Source: Streptomyces sp. SID9727
Lineage (GTDB): Bacteria > Actinomycetota > Actinomycetes > Streptomycetales > Streptomycetaceae
Direction of reading: 5' to 3'
Length of the DNA stretch: 43,036 nt
NCBI RefSeq assembly: GCF_010550605.1
Contig: NZ_JAAGNI010000418.1
Location: forward strand, 1-43,036
Part shown: positions 33,207 through 42,740 of the stretch, one piece after another
How the letters are laid out: each line of letters begins with the position of its first letter
Position numbering within the stretch: position 1 is the stretch's first letter
The notes under the pieces: model-generated
Database searches by the model: none
Told to the model about the DNA's origin: nothing
What the model saw: the letters and a program-made list of their open reading frames with translations, nothing else
Made by a program: the position numbers and the translations under genes

Positions 33207-33280
33207 CCTCACCCCTGAACCCTGCCCGCGCCGACGCGTCCACCCGGATGAGGGGTTGTTGCGCGGTGCGGGCAGGACGA

Positions 33281-33384
33281 GGCCGCGGCGGTGGCGCGAT
33301 GCCAGTGCGGTGGTACGCGGGAGGGCGGCCCGGTCACCAGACCTGAAGGCCCGTGCAGCCCCCCTTCGCGCCACTGCCGCGGCC
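33281..33384. repeat. 19-bp inverted repeat downstream of catalase
   Basis: Arms 33281-33299 and 33366-33384 match over 19 bp with one G-T wobble, around a 66-bp centre. No gene is recognisable in 33207-33400. It may be a large terminator stem or the remains of a small mobile element. Confidence 0.5.
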
Positions 33385-33401
33385 CCTGTTCCCCCTGAAC
33401 C

Positions 33402-33444
33402 AGGGCGCGGAGTACGGATACGGTCCCGTACTCCGCGCCCTTTT
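33402..33444. terminator. Strong intrinsic terminator
   Basis: A 16-bp perfect stem (33402-33417 with 33426-33441), 8-nt loop, then TTTT (33441-33444). Reads best on the plus strand as the final terminator for catalase, 196 bp beyond its stop. Confidence 0.85.
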
Positions 33445-33774
33445 CGTGCGCTGGGGGTGTGCGTCGAACTCCAGAACCAGCGCTTCACCATCGGCTGAAC
33501 GAATCTCCCGGCGACCCACGGCAGCAGCTCCGGGGTGGCGTCGTACTCATCAAGGAATCCCAGCTTCGGCTCGGACAGCTGGCCCTCGAAGCACCAGACA
33601 TCGACAAGCCCTTCCAGATGCCTGGTAGCGCTGGGGGTGCGGGCCTGTTCCCACACCTCCAGCCACGGATGCAGAGCGCCCGTGACGACCGTGACGATGT
33701 TGGGGGCGTCCGCGGCGAAGAGCGCGACGTTACGCCACGGTCTTCGGCAAGGAAAGCGCATTGCCGCCGCTCAT
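33445..33774 (-). pseudogene. Frameshifted remnant of a hypothetical protein
   Basis: On the minus strand, MSGGNALSLPKTVA from the ATG at 33772-33774 runs into TAA at 33730-33732. In the next frame the sequence continues sensibly as RNVALFAADAPNIVTVVTG and on through LEGLVDVWCFEGQLSEPKLG to about FVQPMVKRWFW, with normal Streptomyces codon bias and ordinary amino-acid composition. A single indel near 33735 joins the two. No clear stop is found before the terminator, so the 3' end is probably lost as well. I do not recognise the family. The alternative is a coincidental non-coding stretch, but the composition argues against it. Confidence 0.45.
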
Positions 33775-33855
33775 CAGCCGAGGGCGATGGCCGTGGATCA
33801 GGTCGGGCGGCCGGTGAACCCCGACGTGCGCGGCCCAGGGGCCGCCGGCAGCGCG

Positions 33856-34530
33856 CTACTCGAAGACGATCCCCGCCTCCCGGGCCAGGCTCAGGGCCAG
33901 TTCCATCGAACCCGGGCCCTGCACCACGACGCCCCTGAGTGAGGCGGCGCCGCCCACGTCCGTGAGTGTGCAGTGCTCGAAGCGGACGCTTCCCGCGGCC
34001 AGGTGCGCGAACTGGGCTCCGGTGAGATCGCAGTTGGTGAAGCGGACGTGGTGCATCTCCGATCTCTGGAAGTCCACGCCGTGCATGGGGACGTCCTCGA
34101 AGGCGACGCCGTGGAACCTGCACTCCCGGAAGAGCGCGTGGTCGGCCTTGCCGTTCTCGAAGCGCACGTCGCGGAAGGTCGCGGCCCTCCACGAGGATCC
34201 GGTGAGACGGCTGCCCGACACGGTGCAGCGAACCAGTGAGACGTCGTCGGCCTTCAGTTCGGCGAAGTCGCAGGTGTCGAGGACGGAGTCGGAGATCTGG
34301 CTCTGCCGCATCACGGCCCCGGCGAAGCGGGCCCCCTCGAACCGGCAGCCCTCCGCCTCGAAGGCCTCAGCGTGCGCACCGGCGAACGAGGTGCCGGCAT
34401 ACACGACGCGTTTGACGGTCGCGTCGTCCTCCAGCCCGTCCCGCCACAGCTCCGCCGGTTCGAGGCGGGACGGCAGGCGCGGTGCCGCGGGACTCTTCAC
34501 CGGTCCGCCTTGCCGCGTGGGTCGGGGCAT
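33856..34530 (-). CDS. Pentapeptide-repeat protein
   Basis: A 224-aa cytoplasmic protein with about 25 tandem A(D/N)LxX-type pentapeptides between residues 45 and 190 (FEGARFAGAVM, CDFAELKADDVSLVRC, VRFTNCDLTGAQFAHL), expected to form a right-handed quadrilateral beta-helix. Some family members mimic DNA and protect gyrase; most have no known role. ATG at 34528-34530 with AAGGAG eight bases upstream. The start overlaps the end of the AraC regulator gene by 34 bp, so both are likely read from one message. Confidence 0.88.
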   Translation of the reverse strand: MPRPTRQGGPVKSPAAPRLPSRLEPAELWRDGLEDDATVKRVVYAGTSFAGAHAEAFEAEGCRFEGARFAGAVMRQSQISDSVLDTCDFAELKADDVSLVRCTVSGSRLTGSSWRAATFRDVRFENGKADHALFRECRFHGVAFEDVPMHGVDFQRSEMHHVRFTNCDLTGAQFAHLAAGSVRFEHCTLTDVGGAASLRGVVVQGPGSMELALSLAREAGIVFE

Positions 34531-35426
34531 CCGTGCCGCTCCTTCTCCGCCCGTCTCCGGGCGTTCAGCGTGGGGTCCGTCGCACGAGCAGGTGCGACCG
34601 GGGTGGTCGGGTACGAACGGGTGCGGGTGCGCTGGTAGCGCGCGGGTGTGGTGCCGACGTGGCGTGTGAAGTGCCGGTTGAGGTGGGCCTGGTCGTGCAG
34701 CCCGATGGCCGTGGCGACCTCGGCGGGGCGGTGGCCGTCGAGGAGGAGGCGGCGGGCGTGCTCGATCCGCTTGCCGGTGAGGTACGCGTGTGGCGGCAGG
34801 CCGTACGTCTGCGTGAAGCAGCGGATCAGGTGGGTGGGGTGGGCGTGCAGGGTGGCCGCGGCCTCGTGCAGAGGGAGGCCGGAGCGGGTCCGCGCGTCGA
34901 GCAGGTCCCGCAGCTGCGCGGCGAGTCGGTTCGCCTCCCGCCCCGGTGTGCGGGGCCGGAGCGCCGAGAGGTGGAAGTGGAGCCGTTCTCGGATGAAGGC
35001 GAGGCGTAACTCGGCCTCGAAGGCGTCGTCGGGGTGGACGAGAGCGGCGTGCAGCTGGTCGATGCGGCCGCGCAGCAGCCGATCGTCGAGGACCGGCGCG
35101 TCCGCCGCCCGGCCGGCCAGGCGCTGCGGAAGTACGGAGTCGTCGAGGTAGAGGTTGCGTTTGCGGAATCCGGAAGCGGTGACCGTACGCCCGTCATGGG
35201 GGATGCCCGGCGGAAGCAGCAGGACGCTGGTGTTCCCGGTCGCTCCGTGGCGGTGCCGGTCGAGCGCGAAGTCGACTGAGCCGTCGTCGAGGATCATCAG
35301 GTCCCACGTGTCGTGGGTGTGGGCCGGGTACGCGTGGTCGGTGAAGTGGGCGTGGAAGACCTCGGAGATCCCGGGGACCGGTGGCCTCCAGGCGCTGACG
35401 GACGTGCGGGGGTGGTCAGAGGCCAT
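34497..35426 (-). CDS. AraC-family transcriptional regulator
   Basis: A 309-aa regulator with an N-terminal cupin-like ligand domain (HAYPAHTHDTWDLMIL near residue 30, LLLPPGIPHDGR) and a C-terminal double HTH (LHEAAATLHAHPTHLIRCF and EVATAIGLHDQAHLNRHFTRHVG). ATG 35424-35426 is chosen because it lies just before the conserved N-terminus; no good ribosome site is seen, and a TTG at 35439-35441 is in frame. It diverges from the cupin gene with a 104-bp shared region that it may regulate. The C-terminal 34 bp overlap the pentapeptide gene. Confidence 0.88.
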   Translation of the reverse strand: MASDHPRTSVSAWRPPVPGISEVFHAHFTDHAYPAHTHDTWDLMILDDGSVDFALDRHRHGATGNTSVLLLPPGIPHDGRTVTASGFRKRNLYLDDSVLPQRLAGRAADAPVLDDRLLRGRIDQLHAALVHPDDAFEAELRLAFIRERLHFHLSALRPRTPGREANRLAAQLRDLLDARTRSGLPLHEAAATLHAHPTHLIRCFTQTYGLPPHAYLTGKRIEHARRLLLDGHRPAEVATAIGLHDQAHLNRHFTRHVGTTPARYQRTRTRSYPTTPVAPARATDPTLNARRRAEKERHGCPDPRGKADR

Positions 35427-35530
35427 GCCAGGAACGTACAAGACGCGCGGAGTCGCGGCACGGCAGGCTCATCGCACCGGCCCGGGTCCGACAGGCCGAT
35501 CCGGTCCCCGGTCCTGAGGAGGGATGCCAT

Positions 35531-35902
35531 ATGTCCACGTCAGCCGTTCCCGTCAACCTCGCCGACAAGCTCGCGCAGTTCAGCGAGCTGTGGTCGCAGA
35601 AGAAGGTGGCGGTGCTCAACGATTACGAGGTCAAGCTGGCCAAACTGAAGGGGGAGTTCGTCTGGCACACCCATGAGGACACCGATGAACTGATCATGGT
35701 CATCAGCGGGCGGCTCACCATTCAGCTCAGGGAGGGCGATGTGGTGGTGGACCCCGGAGAGCTGTTCGTGGTCCCCCGCGGGGTCGAGCACCGCACCGTG
35801 GCCGACGAGGAGACCGCGATCCTGTTGCTGGAACCGGCTGGAACGATGAACACCGGTGACACGGGGGGCCCGATGACCAAGGCGGCCGAGGTGCTCGACT
35901 GA
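35531..35902 (+). CDS. Small cupin-domain protein
   Basis: A 123-aa single cupin_2 domain. The two cupin motifs are FVWHTHEDTDELIMVISGRLTI (His, His and Glu metal ligands) and GELFVVPRGVEHRTVA. Such proteins often bind Mn or Ni and a small carboxylate, or act as isomerases or dioxygenases; the substrate is unknown. ATG at 35531 with GAGGAGG eight bases upstream. Divergent from the AraC regulator, which itself has a cupin sensor domain, so the two may share a ligand. A perfect 40-bp palindromic terminator follows. Confidence 0.85.
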   Translation: MSTSAVPVNLADKLAQFSELWSQKKVAVLNDYEVKLAKLKGEFVWHTHEDTDELIMVISGRLTIQLREGDVVVDPGELFVVPRGVEHRTVADEETAILLLEPAGTMNTGDTGGPMTKAAEVLD

Positions 35903-35957
35903 GGGCGGCGTCAGGCCGGCATGGAGACCACGCTGACGCGCATCGCGCGGGACACAG

Positions 35958-35997
35958 CCGAAGGAGCACCTGCGGACGTCCGCAGGTGCTCCTTCGG
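35958..35997. terminator. Bidirectional 40-bp palindrome between cupin and gcl
   Basis: A perfect palindrome, left arm 35958-35977 and right arm 35978-35997, in the gap between two converging genes. It folds as an 18-bp stem with a tight 4-nt loop and can serve both strands. Confidence 0.85.
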
Positions 35998-36020
35998 AGC
36001 CGGGCCCCAGGCCCCGCGGG

Positions 36021-37805
<1,785 letters not shown>

Positions 37806-37886
37806 TGAGTGCTCCTGCTCGTCCCTGGGTGGAGTCGGGGATGGAGTCGGGCTCTGTCGCGCCACCTGAGAGCACCAAATCACCGA

Positions 37887-37954
37887 TTCCGCATTGCGGA
37901 AAACTTCTTCTGTTATGTGGAAGCAAATCTAAGCCGCCTCCGGACCCTCGTCAA
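37887..37954 (-). promoter_or_regulatory. gcl promoter with paired TTCC-N7-GGAA-type operators
   Basis: Minus-strand TTGACG (37949-37954) and TAGATT (37926-37931) are 17 bp apart. Downstream lie two 15-bp sites 6 bp apart: TTCTGTTATGTGGAA as read on the plus strand (37908-37922) and the perfect TTCCG-CATTG-CGGAA (37887-37901). Order, spacing and distance from -10 match the hyi promoter. Confidence 0.78.
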
Positions 37955-38066
37955 GGGAGCGGTGAACGGCGGACAGAAGGGCGTCAAGTGGAGCGATTCC
38001 GCACCCAGCGGCGGGCTCCTGGGGGAGCATGGAGGGACTACGGAAGTGGCACGGAGGGAGCACACG

Positions 38067-38765
38067 GTGGAGTCAGTGCCGGTACGGTGCCCGGCCTGCC
38101 GCCGCGACCACGCGTACGCGGCCCCCGCCTACCCGTGCCCGTGCGGGCAGCCGACGGCCCCGCCACTGTTGCGCGGCGCGCCCGTCGTCCCGATCACCCA
38201 CCGCACCTGGAACGACGACTGGGTGACCGTGCGCTGCCGGGGCTGCGGGCGGCACGACCAGTGGCCGCAGCCCGAGCTGTGCTGCCCGTGCGGTGCGGTG
38301 CTGCGGGTGCCGGTGCGGCCGGTGGCGTCCGCCGTGGCAGTCCGGCCGGCGCACATACCGCTGCCGCGCACGGCGGCGGCGCCGCGTCCGGCGTTCCGTC
38401 CGCTGACCATCCGCACCGCGCGGGACGCGGTCGCGGCGGCGGCGCTCTATCTCGCCTGGCTCGGCTTCCGGGACGTGACGCACCCGGCGGACCGGCCGGC
38501 CTCCCGGACCGGCCTGCGGGCGGCCGGGCTGATCGCGGAGGTCGACTCCACGACGGGGCCGACCGCCCTCCGCGACGTCGAGTGCCTGTGGCTCAACGCG
38601 CTCAACGGCTCCGTGCGGGGAGTGCTGTTCTCGCTCGCGGGCTACACACCGGAGGCCCGGAAGCGCGCGGACACCCTGCGCGTTCCGCTGTTCGTCCTGG
38701 ACCTCACCGGCACGCCGCAGCCGGTGAACGGCGCGGCGGACGAACTCGTCAGCACCGGCGCCTGA
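38067..38765 (+). CDS. Zinc-ribbon protein with degenerate Mrr-like nuclease domain
   Basis: A 232-aa protein. The N-terminal third holds two four-Cys zinc-ribbon motifs, CPACRRDHAY...CPCG and CRGCGRHDQW...CCPCG. The C-terminal half (about 112-228) resembles the Mrr_cat PD-(D/E)xK fold found in many Streptomyces proteins (AALYLAWLGFRDVT, LRDVECLWLNALNGSVRGVLFSLAGYT, PLFVLDLTGTPQPVN). The catalytic D...QxK residues are not visible: the expected strand reads GLIAEVDSTTG, so cleavage is unlikely. GTG at 38067 is chosen for GGAGGGAG six bases upstream; GTG 38046 is the alternative. It could be a DNA-binding protein derived from a modification-dependent nuclease. Confidence 0.7.
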   Translation: MESVPVRCPACRRDHAYAAPAYPCPCGQPTAPPLLRGAPVVPITHRTWNDDWVTVRCRGCGRHDQWPQPELCCPCGAVLRVPVRPVASAVAVRPAHIPLPRTAAAPRPAFRPLTIRTARDAVAAAALYLAWLGFRDVTHPADRPASRTGLRAAGLIAEVDSTTGPTALRDVECLWLNALNGSVRGVLFSLAGYTPEARKRADTLRVPLFVLDLTGTPQPVNGAADELVSTGA

Positions 38766-38918
38766 CCGCGCGCACCCCGCACTTTCGGACACGGAGGACG
38801 GCCGAGGTGTCGTACCTCACAGGAATCGCCCGGCCACCCTGCGTGTGATCCGTCACGTTCTGGCCAACGGCCCCCGATGTGCGGTTCGTTGTCAGTGGCG
38901 GGCCCTACAGTGGAGCGC

Positions 38919-39143
38919 ATGGTCTTAACTCCACGGACTTCACCACCCTCGGACACGCCCGCGCACGCCCCCGCGCTCCCGAGGCGCTCCGCCCTGGAGG
39001 CCAACGAGGCGATTCGCGCGCTCGTGGACGCCCGCGCGGGCCAGGACTGGTCCCCCGTGGAGTCCGCCGCGTACGAGGTGCTGCTCCTCCAGTGGGCGGC
39101 GGCAACGCGCGGCGGCACGGGGGACGTGACCGAGGCGGCCTGA
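38919..39143 (+). CDS. Small hypothetical protein with a TTA codon
   Basis: A 74-aa protein with a disordered N-terminal third and a short helical C-terminus (LEANEAIRALVDARAG and VESAAYEVLLLQWAAAT). ATG at 38919 with GGAG close upstream. The third codon is TTA, which only the bldA tRNA reads in Streptomyces, so translation should be restricted to developmental or late growth stages. No domain recognised. A palindromic MITE-like element begins 5 bp after its stop. A 13-codon frame with a GGAGG site at 38807-38848 lies upstream and might be a leader peptide, but it is not well supported. Confidence 0.7.
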   Translation: MVLTPRTSPPSDTPAHAPALPRRSALEANEAIRALVDARAGQDWSPVESAAYEVLLLQWAAATRGGTGDVTEAA

Positions 39144-39147
39144 GCCG

Positions 39148-39328
39148 CTAGGGCGTGTTTCGAAAGTCCCGCCTGTCCGGCGACGCCTGGCACGCACGCT
39201 CGCCGCGTTGTCGGGATCACCCCGATACAACCAGTATCGGGGCGACCCTCCGCCTTGCGATCGCACGCACCAGACGCCGCCGGACCCGCCCTACGGGCGG
39301 ACGGCGCTACTTTCGAAACACGCCCTAG
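39148..39328. mobile_element. MITE-like palindromic element
   Basis: A 181-bp non-coding element. The outer 20 bp, CTAGGGCGTGTTTCGAAAGT, is repeated exactly inverted at 39309-39328. The arms stay similar inward (for example 39174-39200 against 39273-39300), and the centre is a hairpin CCCCGATAC-AACCA-GTATCGGGG (39220-39242). The ends can be read as a CTAG target duplication (39148-39151 and 39325-39328), matching the YTAR target of IS5-type transposases, or as a TA duplication. It has no transposase and would need a partner element elsewhere. The right end abuts the CoA ligase stop codon. Confidence 0.75.
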
Positions 39329-40932
39329 GGCCGATAGGTCTCCCGCAGCTCGACCTTGCGGACCTTGCCGCTGACCGTCATCGGGAAGGTCTCCAGGATC
39401 CGGAGCAGGCGCGGGATCTTGTAGTGCGCCAACTGCCCGTCGCAGAAGGCCCGTACGTCGTCCAGGGCCGGCGGGTCGGCGGGGTCGGCGGGGATGACGC
39501 AGGCCAGCACCTCCTCGCCGTACCGCTCGTCGGGCACACCGACCACCTGCACATCGGCGATCTTCGGGTGGCGGTACAGGAACTCCTCGATCTCGCGCGG
39601 GTAGATGTTCTCGCCGCCCCGGATGATCACGTCCTTGATGCGCCCGACGATCTGCACGTAGCCGTCCTCACGCATCACCGCGAGGTCCCCGGTGTGCATC
39701 CAGCGCCCCGCGTCGATCGCCTCGGCGGTGCGCTCGGGCTGGTCCCAGTAGCCGAGCATCACGCTGTAGCCCCGGGTGCACAGCTCGCCCGACCGCCCGC
39801 GCTCCAGGGTCACACCCGTCGCGGGGTCGATGACCTTGACCTCGATGTGCGGCATGACGCGGCCCACGGTGCCGGTGCGGCGTTCCAGGTCGTCGTCGCG
39901 GCGGGTCTGCGTGGAGACCGGGGAGGTCTCCGTCATGCCGTAGCAGATGGACACCTCCTCCATGTGCATCTCGGCCACCACCCGCTTCATCACCTCGACC
40001 GGGCACGGCGAGCCGGCCATGATGCCGGTGCGCAGCGAGGTGAGGTCGTACGAGGCGAAGTCCGGCAGGTTCAGCTCGGCGATGAACATCGTGGGCACCC
40101 CGTAGAGCGAGGTGCAGCGCTCCTGCTGCACGGCGCTCAGCACGGCGGCCGGTTCGAACGAGGGGCCGGGGATCACGATGCAGGCGCCGTGCGAGGTGAT
40201 GCCGAGGTTGCCCATCACCATGCCGAAGCAGTGGTAGAAGGGGACGGGGAGGCAGACCCGGTCCTGCTCGGTGTAGGCGACCAGCTCGCCCACGAAATAG
40301 CCGTTGTTGAGGATGTTGTGGTGGGAGAGCGTCGCGCCCTTGGGAAAGCCGGTGGTGCCCGAGGTGTACTGGATGTTGATCGGGTCGTCGCAGGACAGCT
40401 CCGTCTCGCGTGCGGCCAGCTGATCGGCCGTCACCCCGGTTGCCGTCGACAGCAGTTCGTCCCAGGACCCGTCCCCGATGTAGTGCACTGCCCGCAGGTC
40501 GGGGCAGTTGGCCCGGACCTCGTCGACCAGGGCCCGGTAGTCGCTGGTGCGGTGCGCGAGGGAGGCGGCGAGGAGGGAGATCCCCGCCTGCTTCAGCACG
40601 TACTCCAACTCGTGTGCCCGATAGGCCGGGTTGATGTTCACCATGATCGCGCCGATGCGGGCGGTGGCGTACTGGACGAGCACCCACTCGGGGCAGTTGA
40701 CCGCCCAGATGCCGACCCGGTCCCCCTTGGCCACGCCCGACGCCATCAGCGCCCGCGCCAGCTCGTCCACGGCCGCGCCGAACTCCGCGTACGTCCAGCG
40801 CCGGCCGGACGGTACGTCGACCAGCGCCTCGCGGCCGGGCCAGGCGGCGACCGCCCGGTCCAGGTTGCGGCCGATGGTGTCGCCGAGCAGGGCGGTCGTG
40901 CCCGTGCCGTGCGCGTACGAGAGCTCGGTCAT
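39325..40932 (-). CDS. AMP-forming fatty acyl-CoA synthetase
   Basis: A 535-aa ANL-superfamily ligase activating a carboxylate with ATP and CoA; medium- or long-chain fatty acid is likely. Motifs: P-loop YTSGTTGFPKGA (about 190), GMTETSP (A5, about 331), TGDLAVM (A7), GRIKDVIIRGGENIYP (A8) and the C-terminal catalytic Lys in TVSGKVRKVEL. The ATG overlaps the stop of the upstream synthetase gene (ATGA, 40929-40932). Its TAG stop (39325-39327) lies in the target-site duplication of the MITE-like element, so insertion happened exactly at the stop codon without changing the protein. Confidence 0.92.
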   Translation of the reverse strand: MTELSYAHGTGTTALLGDTIGRNLDRAVAAWPGREALVDVPSGRRWTYAEFGAAVDELARALMASGVAKGDRVGIWAVNCPEWVLVQYATARIGAIMVNINPAYRAHELEYVLKQAGISLLAASLAHRTSDYRALVDEVRANCPDLRAVHYIGDGSWDELLSTATGVTADQLAARETELSCDDPINIQYTSGTTGFPKGATLSHHNILNNGYFVGELVAYTEQDRVCLPVPFYHCFGMVMGNLGITSHGACIVIPGPSFEPAAVLSAVQQERCTSLYGVPTMFIAELNLPDFASYDLTSLRTGIMAGSPCPVEVMKRVVAEMHMEEVSICYGMTETSPVSTQTRRDDDLERRTGTVGRVMPHIEVKVIDPATGVTLERGRSGELCTRGYSVMLGYWDQPERTAEAIDAGRWMHTGDLAVMREDGYVQIVGRIKDVIIRGGENIYPREIEEFLYRHPKIADVQVVGVPDERYGEEVLACVIPADPADPPALDDVRAFCDGQLAHYKIPRLLRILETFPMTVSGKVRKVELRETYRP

Positions 40933-42605
40933 GCCAGGTCCCCCTCGGCGTACTCGGTGCCGCCGCCCTGGGCGGTGCGCTCACGCAGTTCGATCCGGCG
41001 GATCTTGCCGGACACGGTCTTGGGCAGCTCCGCGAACTCCAGCCGCCGGACCCGCTTGTACGGGGCGAGCACGGACCGGGAGTGGGCGAAGAGCACCTTG
41101 GCCGTGTCGGGCCCGGGCTCCCAGCCCTCGGCGAGCACCACGTACGCCTTCGGGACGGAGAGCCGGACCTCGTCGGGGGCCGGGACGACGGCGGCCTCGA
41201 CCACCGCCTCGTGCTCCAGCAGGGCGCTCTCCAGCTCGAACGGGGAGATCTTGTAGTCGGAGGACTTGAAGACGTCGTCGGCGCGCCCCACGTAGGTGAT
41301 GTAGCCGTCCTCGTCGCGTGAGCCGATGTCGCCGGTGCGGTAGTAGCCGCCGGCCATCGCCTCGGCCGTGCGCTCCGGGTCGCCGTGGTAGCCGGTCATC
41401 AGGCCCACCGGACGCGCCGACAGGTCGAGCGAGATCTCGCCCTCGACCGCGCCGGGCTCCCCGCTCACCGGGTCGAGCAGGACGACCCGGAAGCCGGGGC
41501 TGGGCCGCCCCATGGAGCCGGGCTTGAGGGCCTGGCCGGGGGTGTTGGCGACCTGGACGGCGGTTTCCGTCTGGCCGAAGCCGTCGCGGATGGTGACGCC
41601 CCACGCACGCCGGACCGCCTCGATGACCTCGGGGTTCAGGGGTTCGCCGGCGGCGACGACCTCGCGCGGCGGGGTCTTCAGCTGGGTCAGGTCCGCCTGG
41701 ATGAGCATGCGCCACACGGTGGGCGGGGCGCAGAAGCTCGTGATGCCGGAGCGGTCCATCTCGGCCATCAGGCGGCCGGCGTCGAAGCGGGTGTAGTTGA
41801 AGATGAAGACGGTCGCCTCCGCGCTCCACGGGGCGAAGAGGTTGGACCAGGCGTGCTTGGCCCAGCCGGGCGAGGAGATGTTGAGGTGGACGTCGCCCGG
41901 CTTGAGCCCGATCCAGTACATCGTCGCCAAGTGGCCCACCGGGTACGAGACATGGGTGTGCTCGACCAGCTTGGGGCTGGCGGTCGTGCCGGAGGTGAAG
42001 TAGAGCATCAGCGGTTCGTCCGCGTCGGTCTCGCGGTCCGGCGTGAACGCGCGGGGGGCCTCGGCCGCCTCCGCGTAGTCGAGCCAGCCCTCGGTGGGGG
42101 CGCCGACGCAGATACGGGTGTAGCGGCCGGGCACCTCGGCGAACTTCCTGGTGTCGGTGTCCCGGACCAGGACGTGCCGGACCCGGCCGCGCTCGACCCG
42201 GTCGCGCAGGTCGGCGGGGCCGAGCAGCGGGGTCGCGGGGATGACCACGGCTCGGAGCTTCATCGCGGCGAGCGCGGTCTCCCACAGCTCGACCTGGTTG
42301 CCGAGCATGACGAGGACCCGGTGGCCCTCGCGCACCCCTCGGGCACGCAGCCAGTTCGCGGCCCGGTCCGAACGGGCGGACATCTCGGCGAACGACACCT
42401 CGGTGCGGGTGCCGTCCTCCTCCACGATGTGCAGGGCGGTGCGGTCGTTGTCCCGGGCGATGACGTCGAACCAGTCGAGCGCCCAGTTGAAGTGGTCGTC
42501 GCGGGGCCAGCGGAAGCCCTCGTAGGCGGCCGCGTAGTCCTCGCGGTGCCGGAGCAGGAAGTCCCGGGCCGCCCGGAACGTCTCCGTCGCACTCGTTTCC
42601 GGCAT
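40929..42605 (-). CDS. AMP-forming acyl-CoA synthetase (medium-chain/aryl type)
   Basis: A 558-aa ANL ligase of the AcsM/medium-chain or benzoate-type branch: FRWPRDDHFNWALDWFD near the N-terminus, P-loop YFTSGTTASPKLVEHTH (about 209), GFGQTETAV (A5), YRTGDIGSRDEDGYITYVGRADDVFKSSDYKISP (split A7-A8) and PKTVSGKIRRIEL with the catalytic Lys. ATG at 42603-42605 with GAGGAGG upstream. Two different acyl-CoA synthetases translated as a coupled pair suggest a shared catabolic use. A divergent regulator gene and an 18-bp palindrome lie upstream. Confidence 0.92.
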   Translation of the reverse strand: MPETSATETFRAARDFLLRHREDYAAAYEGFRWPRDDHFNWALDWFDVIARDNDRTALHIVEEDGTRTEVSFAEMSARSDRAANWLRARGVREGHRVLVMLGNQVELWETALAAMKLRAVVIPATPLLGPADLRDRVERGRVRHVLVRDTDTRKFAEVPGRYTRICVGAPTEGWLDYAEAAEAPRAFTPDRETDADEPLMLYFTSGTTASPKLVEHTHVSYPVGHLATMYWIGLKPGDVHLNISSPGWAKHAWSNLFAPWSAEATVFIFNYTRFDAGRLMAEMDRSGITSFCAPPTVWRMLIQADLTQLKTPPREVVAAGEPLNPEVIEAVRRAWGVTIRDGFGQTETAVQVANTPGQALKPGSMGRPSPGFRVVLLDPVSGEPGAVEGEISLDLSARPVGLMTGYHGDPERTAEAMAGGYYRTGDIGSRDEDGYITYVGRADDVFKSSDYKISPFELESALLEHEAVVEAAVVPAPDEVRLSVPKAYVVLAEGWEPGPDTAKVLFAHSRSVLAPYKRVRRLEFAELPKTVSGKIRRIELRERTAQGGGTEYAEGDLA

Positions 42606-42677
42606 GTGCCCTCCTCTTTACCGACCCGGCCGGTCCTTTGGCTCCTCCCATGATGTAAACAGTGACCCAGGTCTCAC

Positions 42678-42695
42678 CACCCCCGGACGGGGGTG
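42678..42695. promoter_or_regulatory. 18-bp palindrome between divergent genes
   Basis: CACCCCCG-GA-CGGGGGTG, a perfect 8-bp inverted repeat with 2-bp centre, in the 135-bp gap between the acyl-CoA synthetase operon and the regulator gene. Candidate operator. Confidence 0.45.
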
Positions 42696-42740
42696 TCGCG
42701 GGGCCGCCATCCACCGGGGGCCGGGCAGAGAGGCGACAGG

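Noticed and set aside
38807..38848. 13-codon leader peptide (GTG start, GGAGG upstream)
   Set aside because: A ribosome-site match and short frame are easily found by chance in this DNA; no attenuator-like structure or known leader pattern follows.
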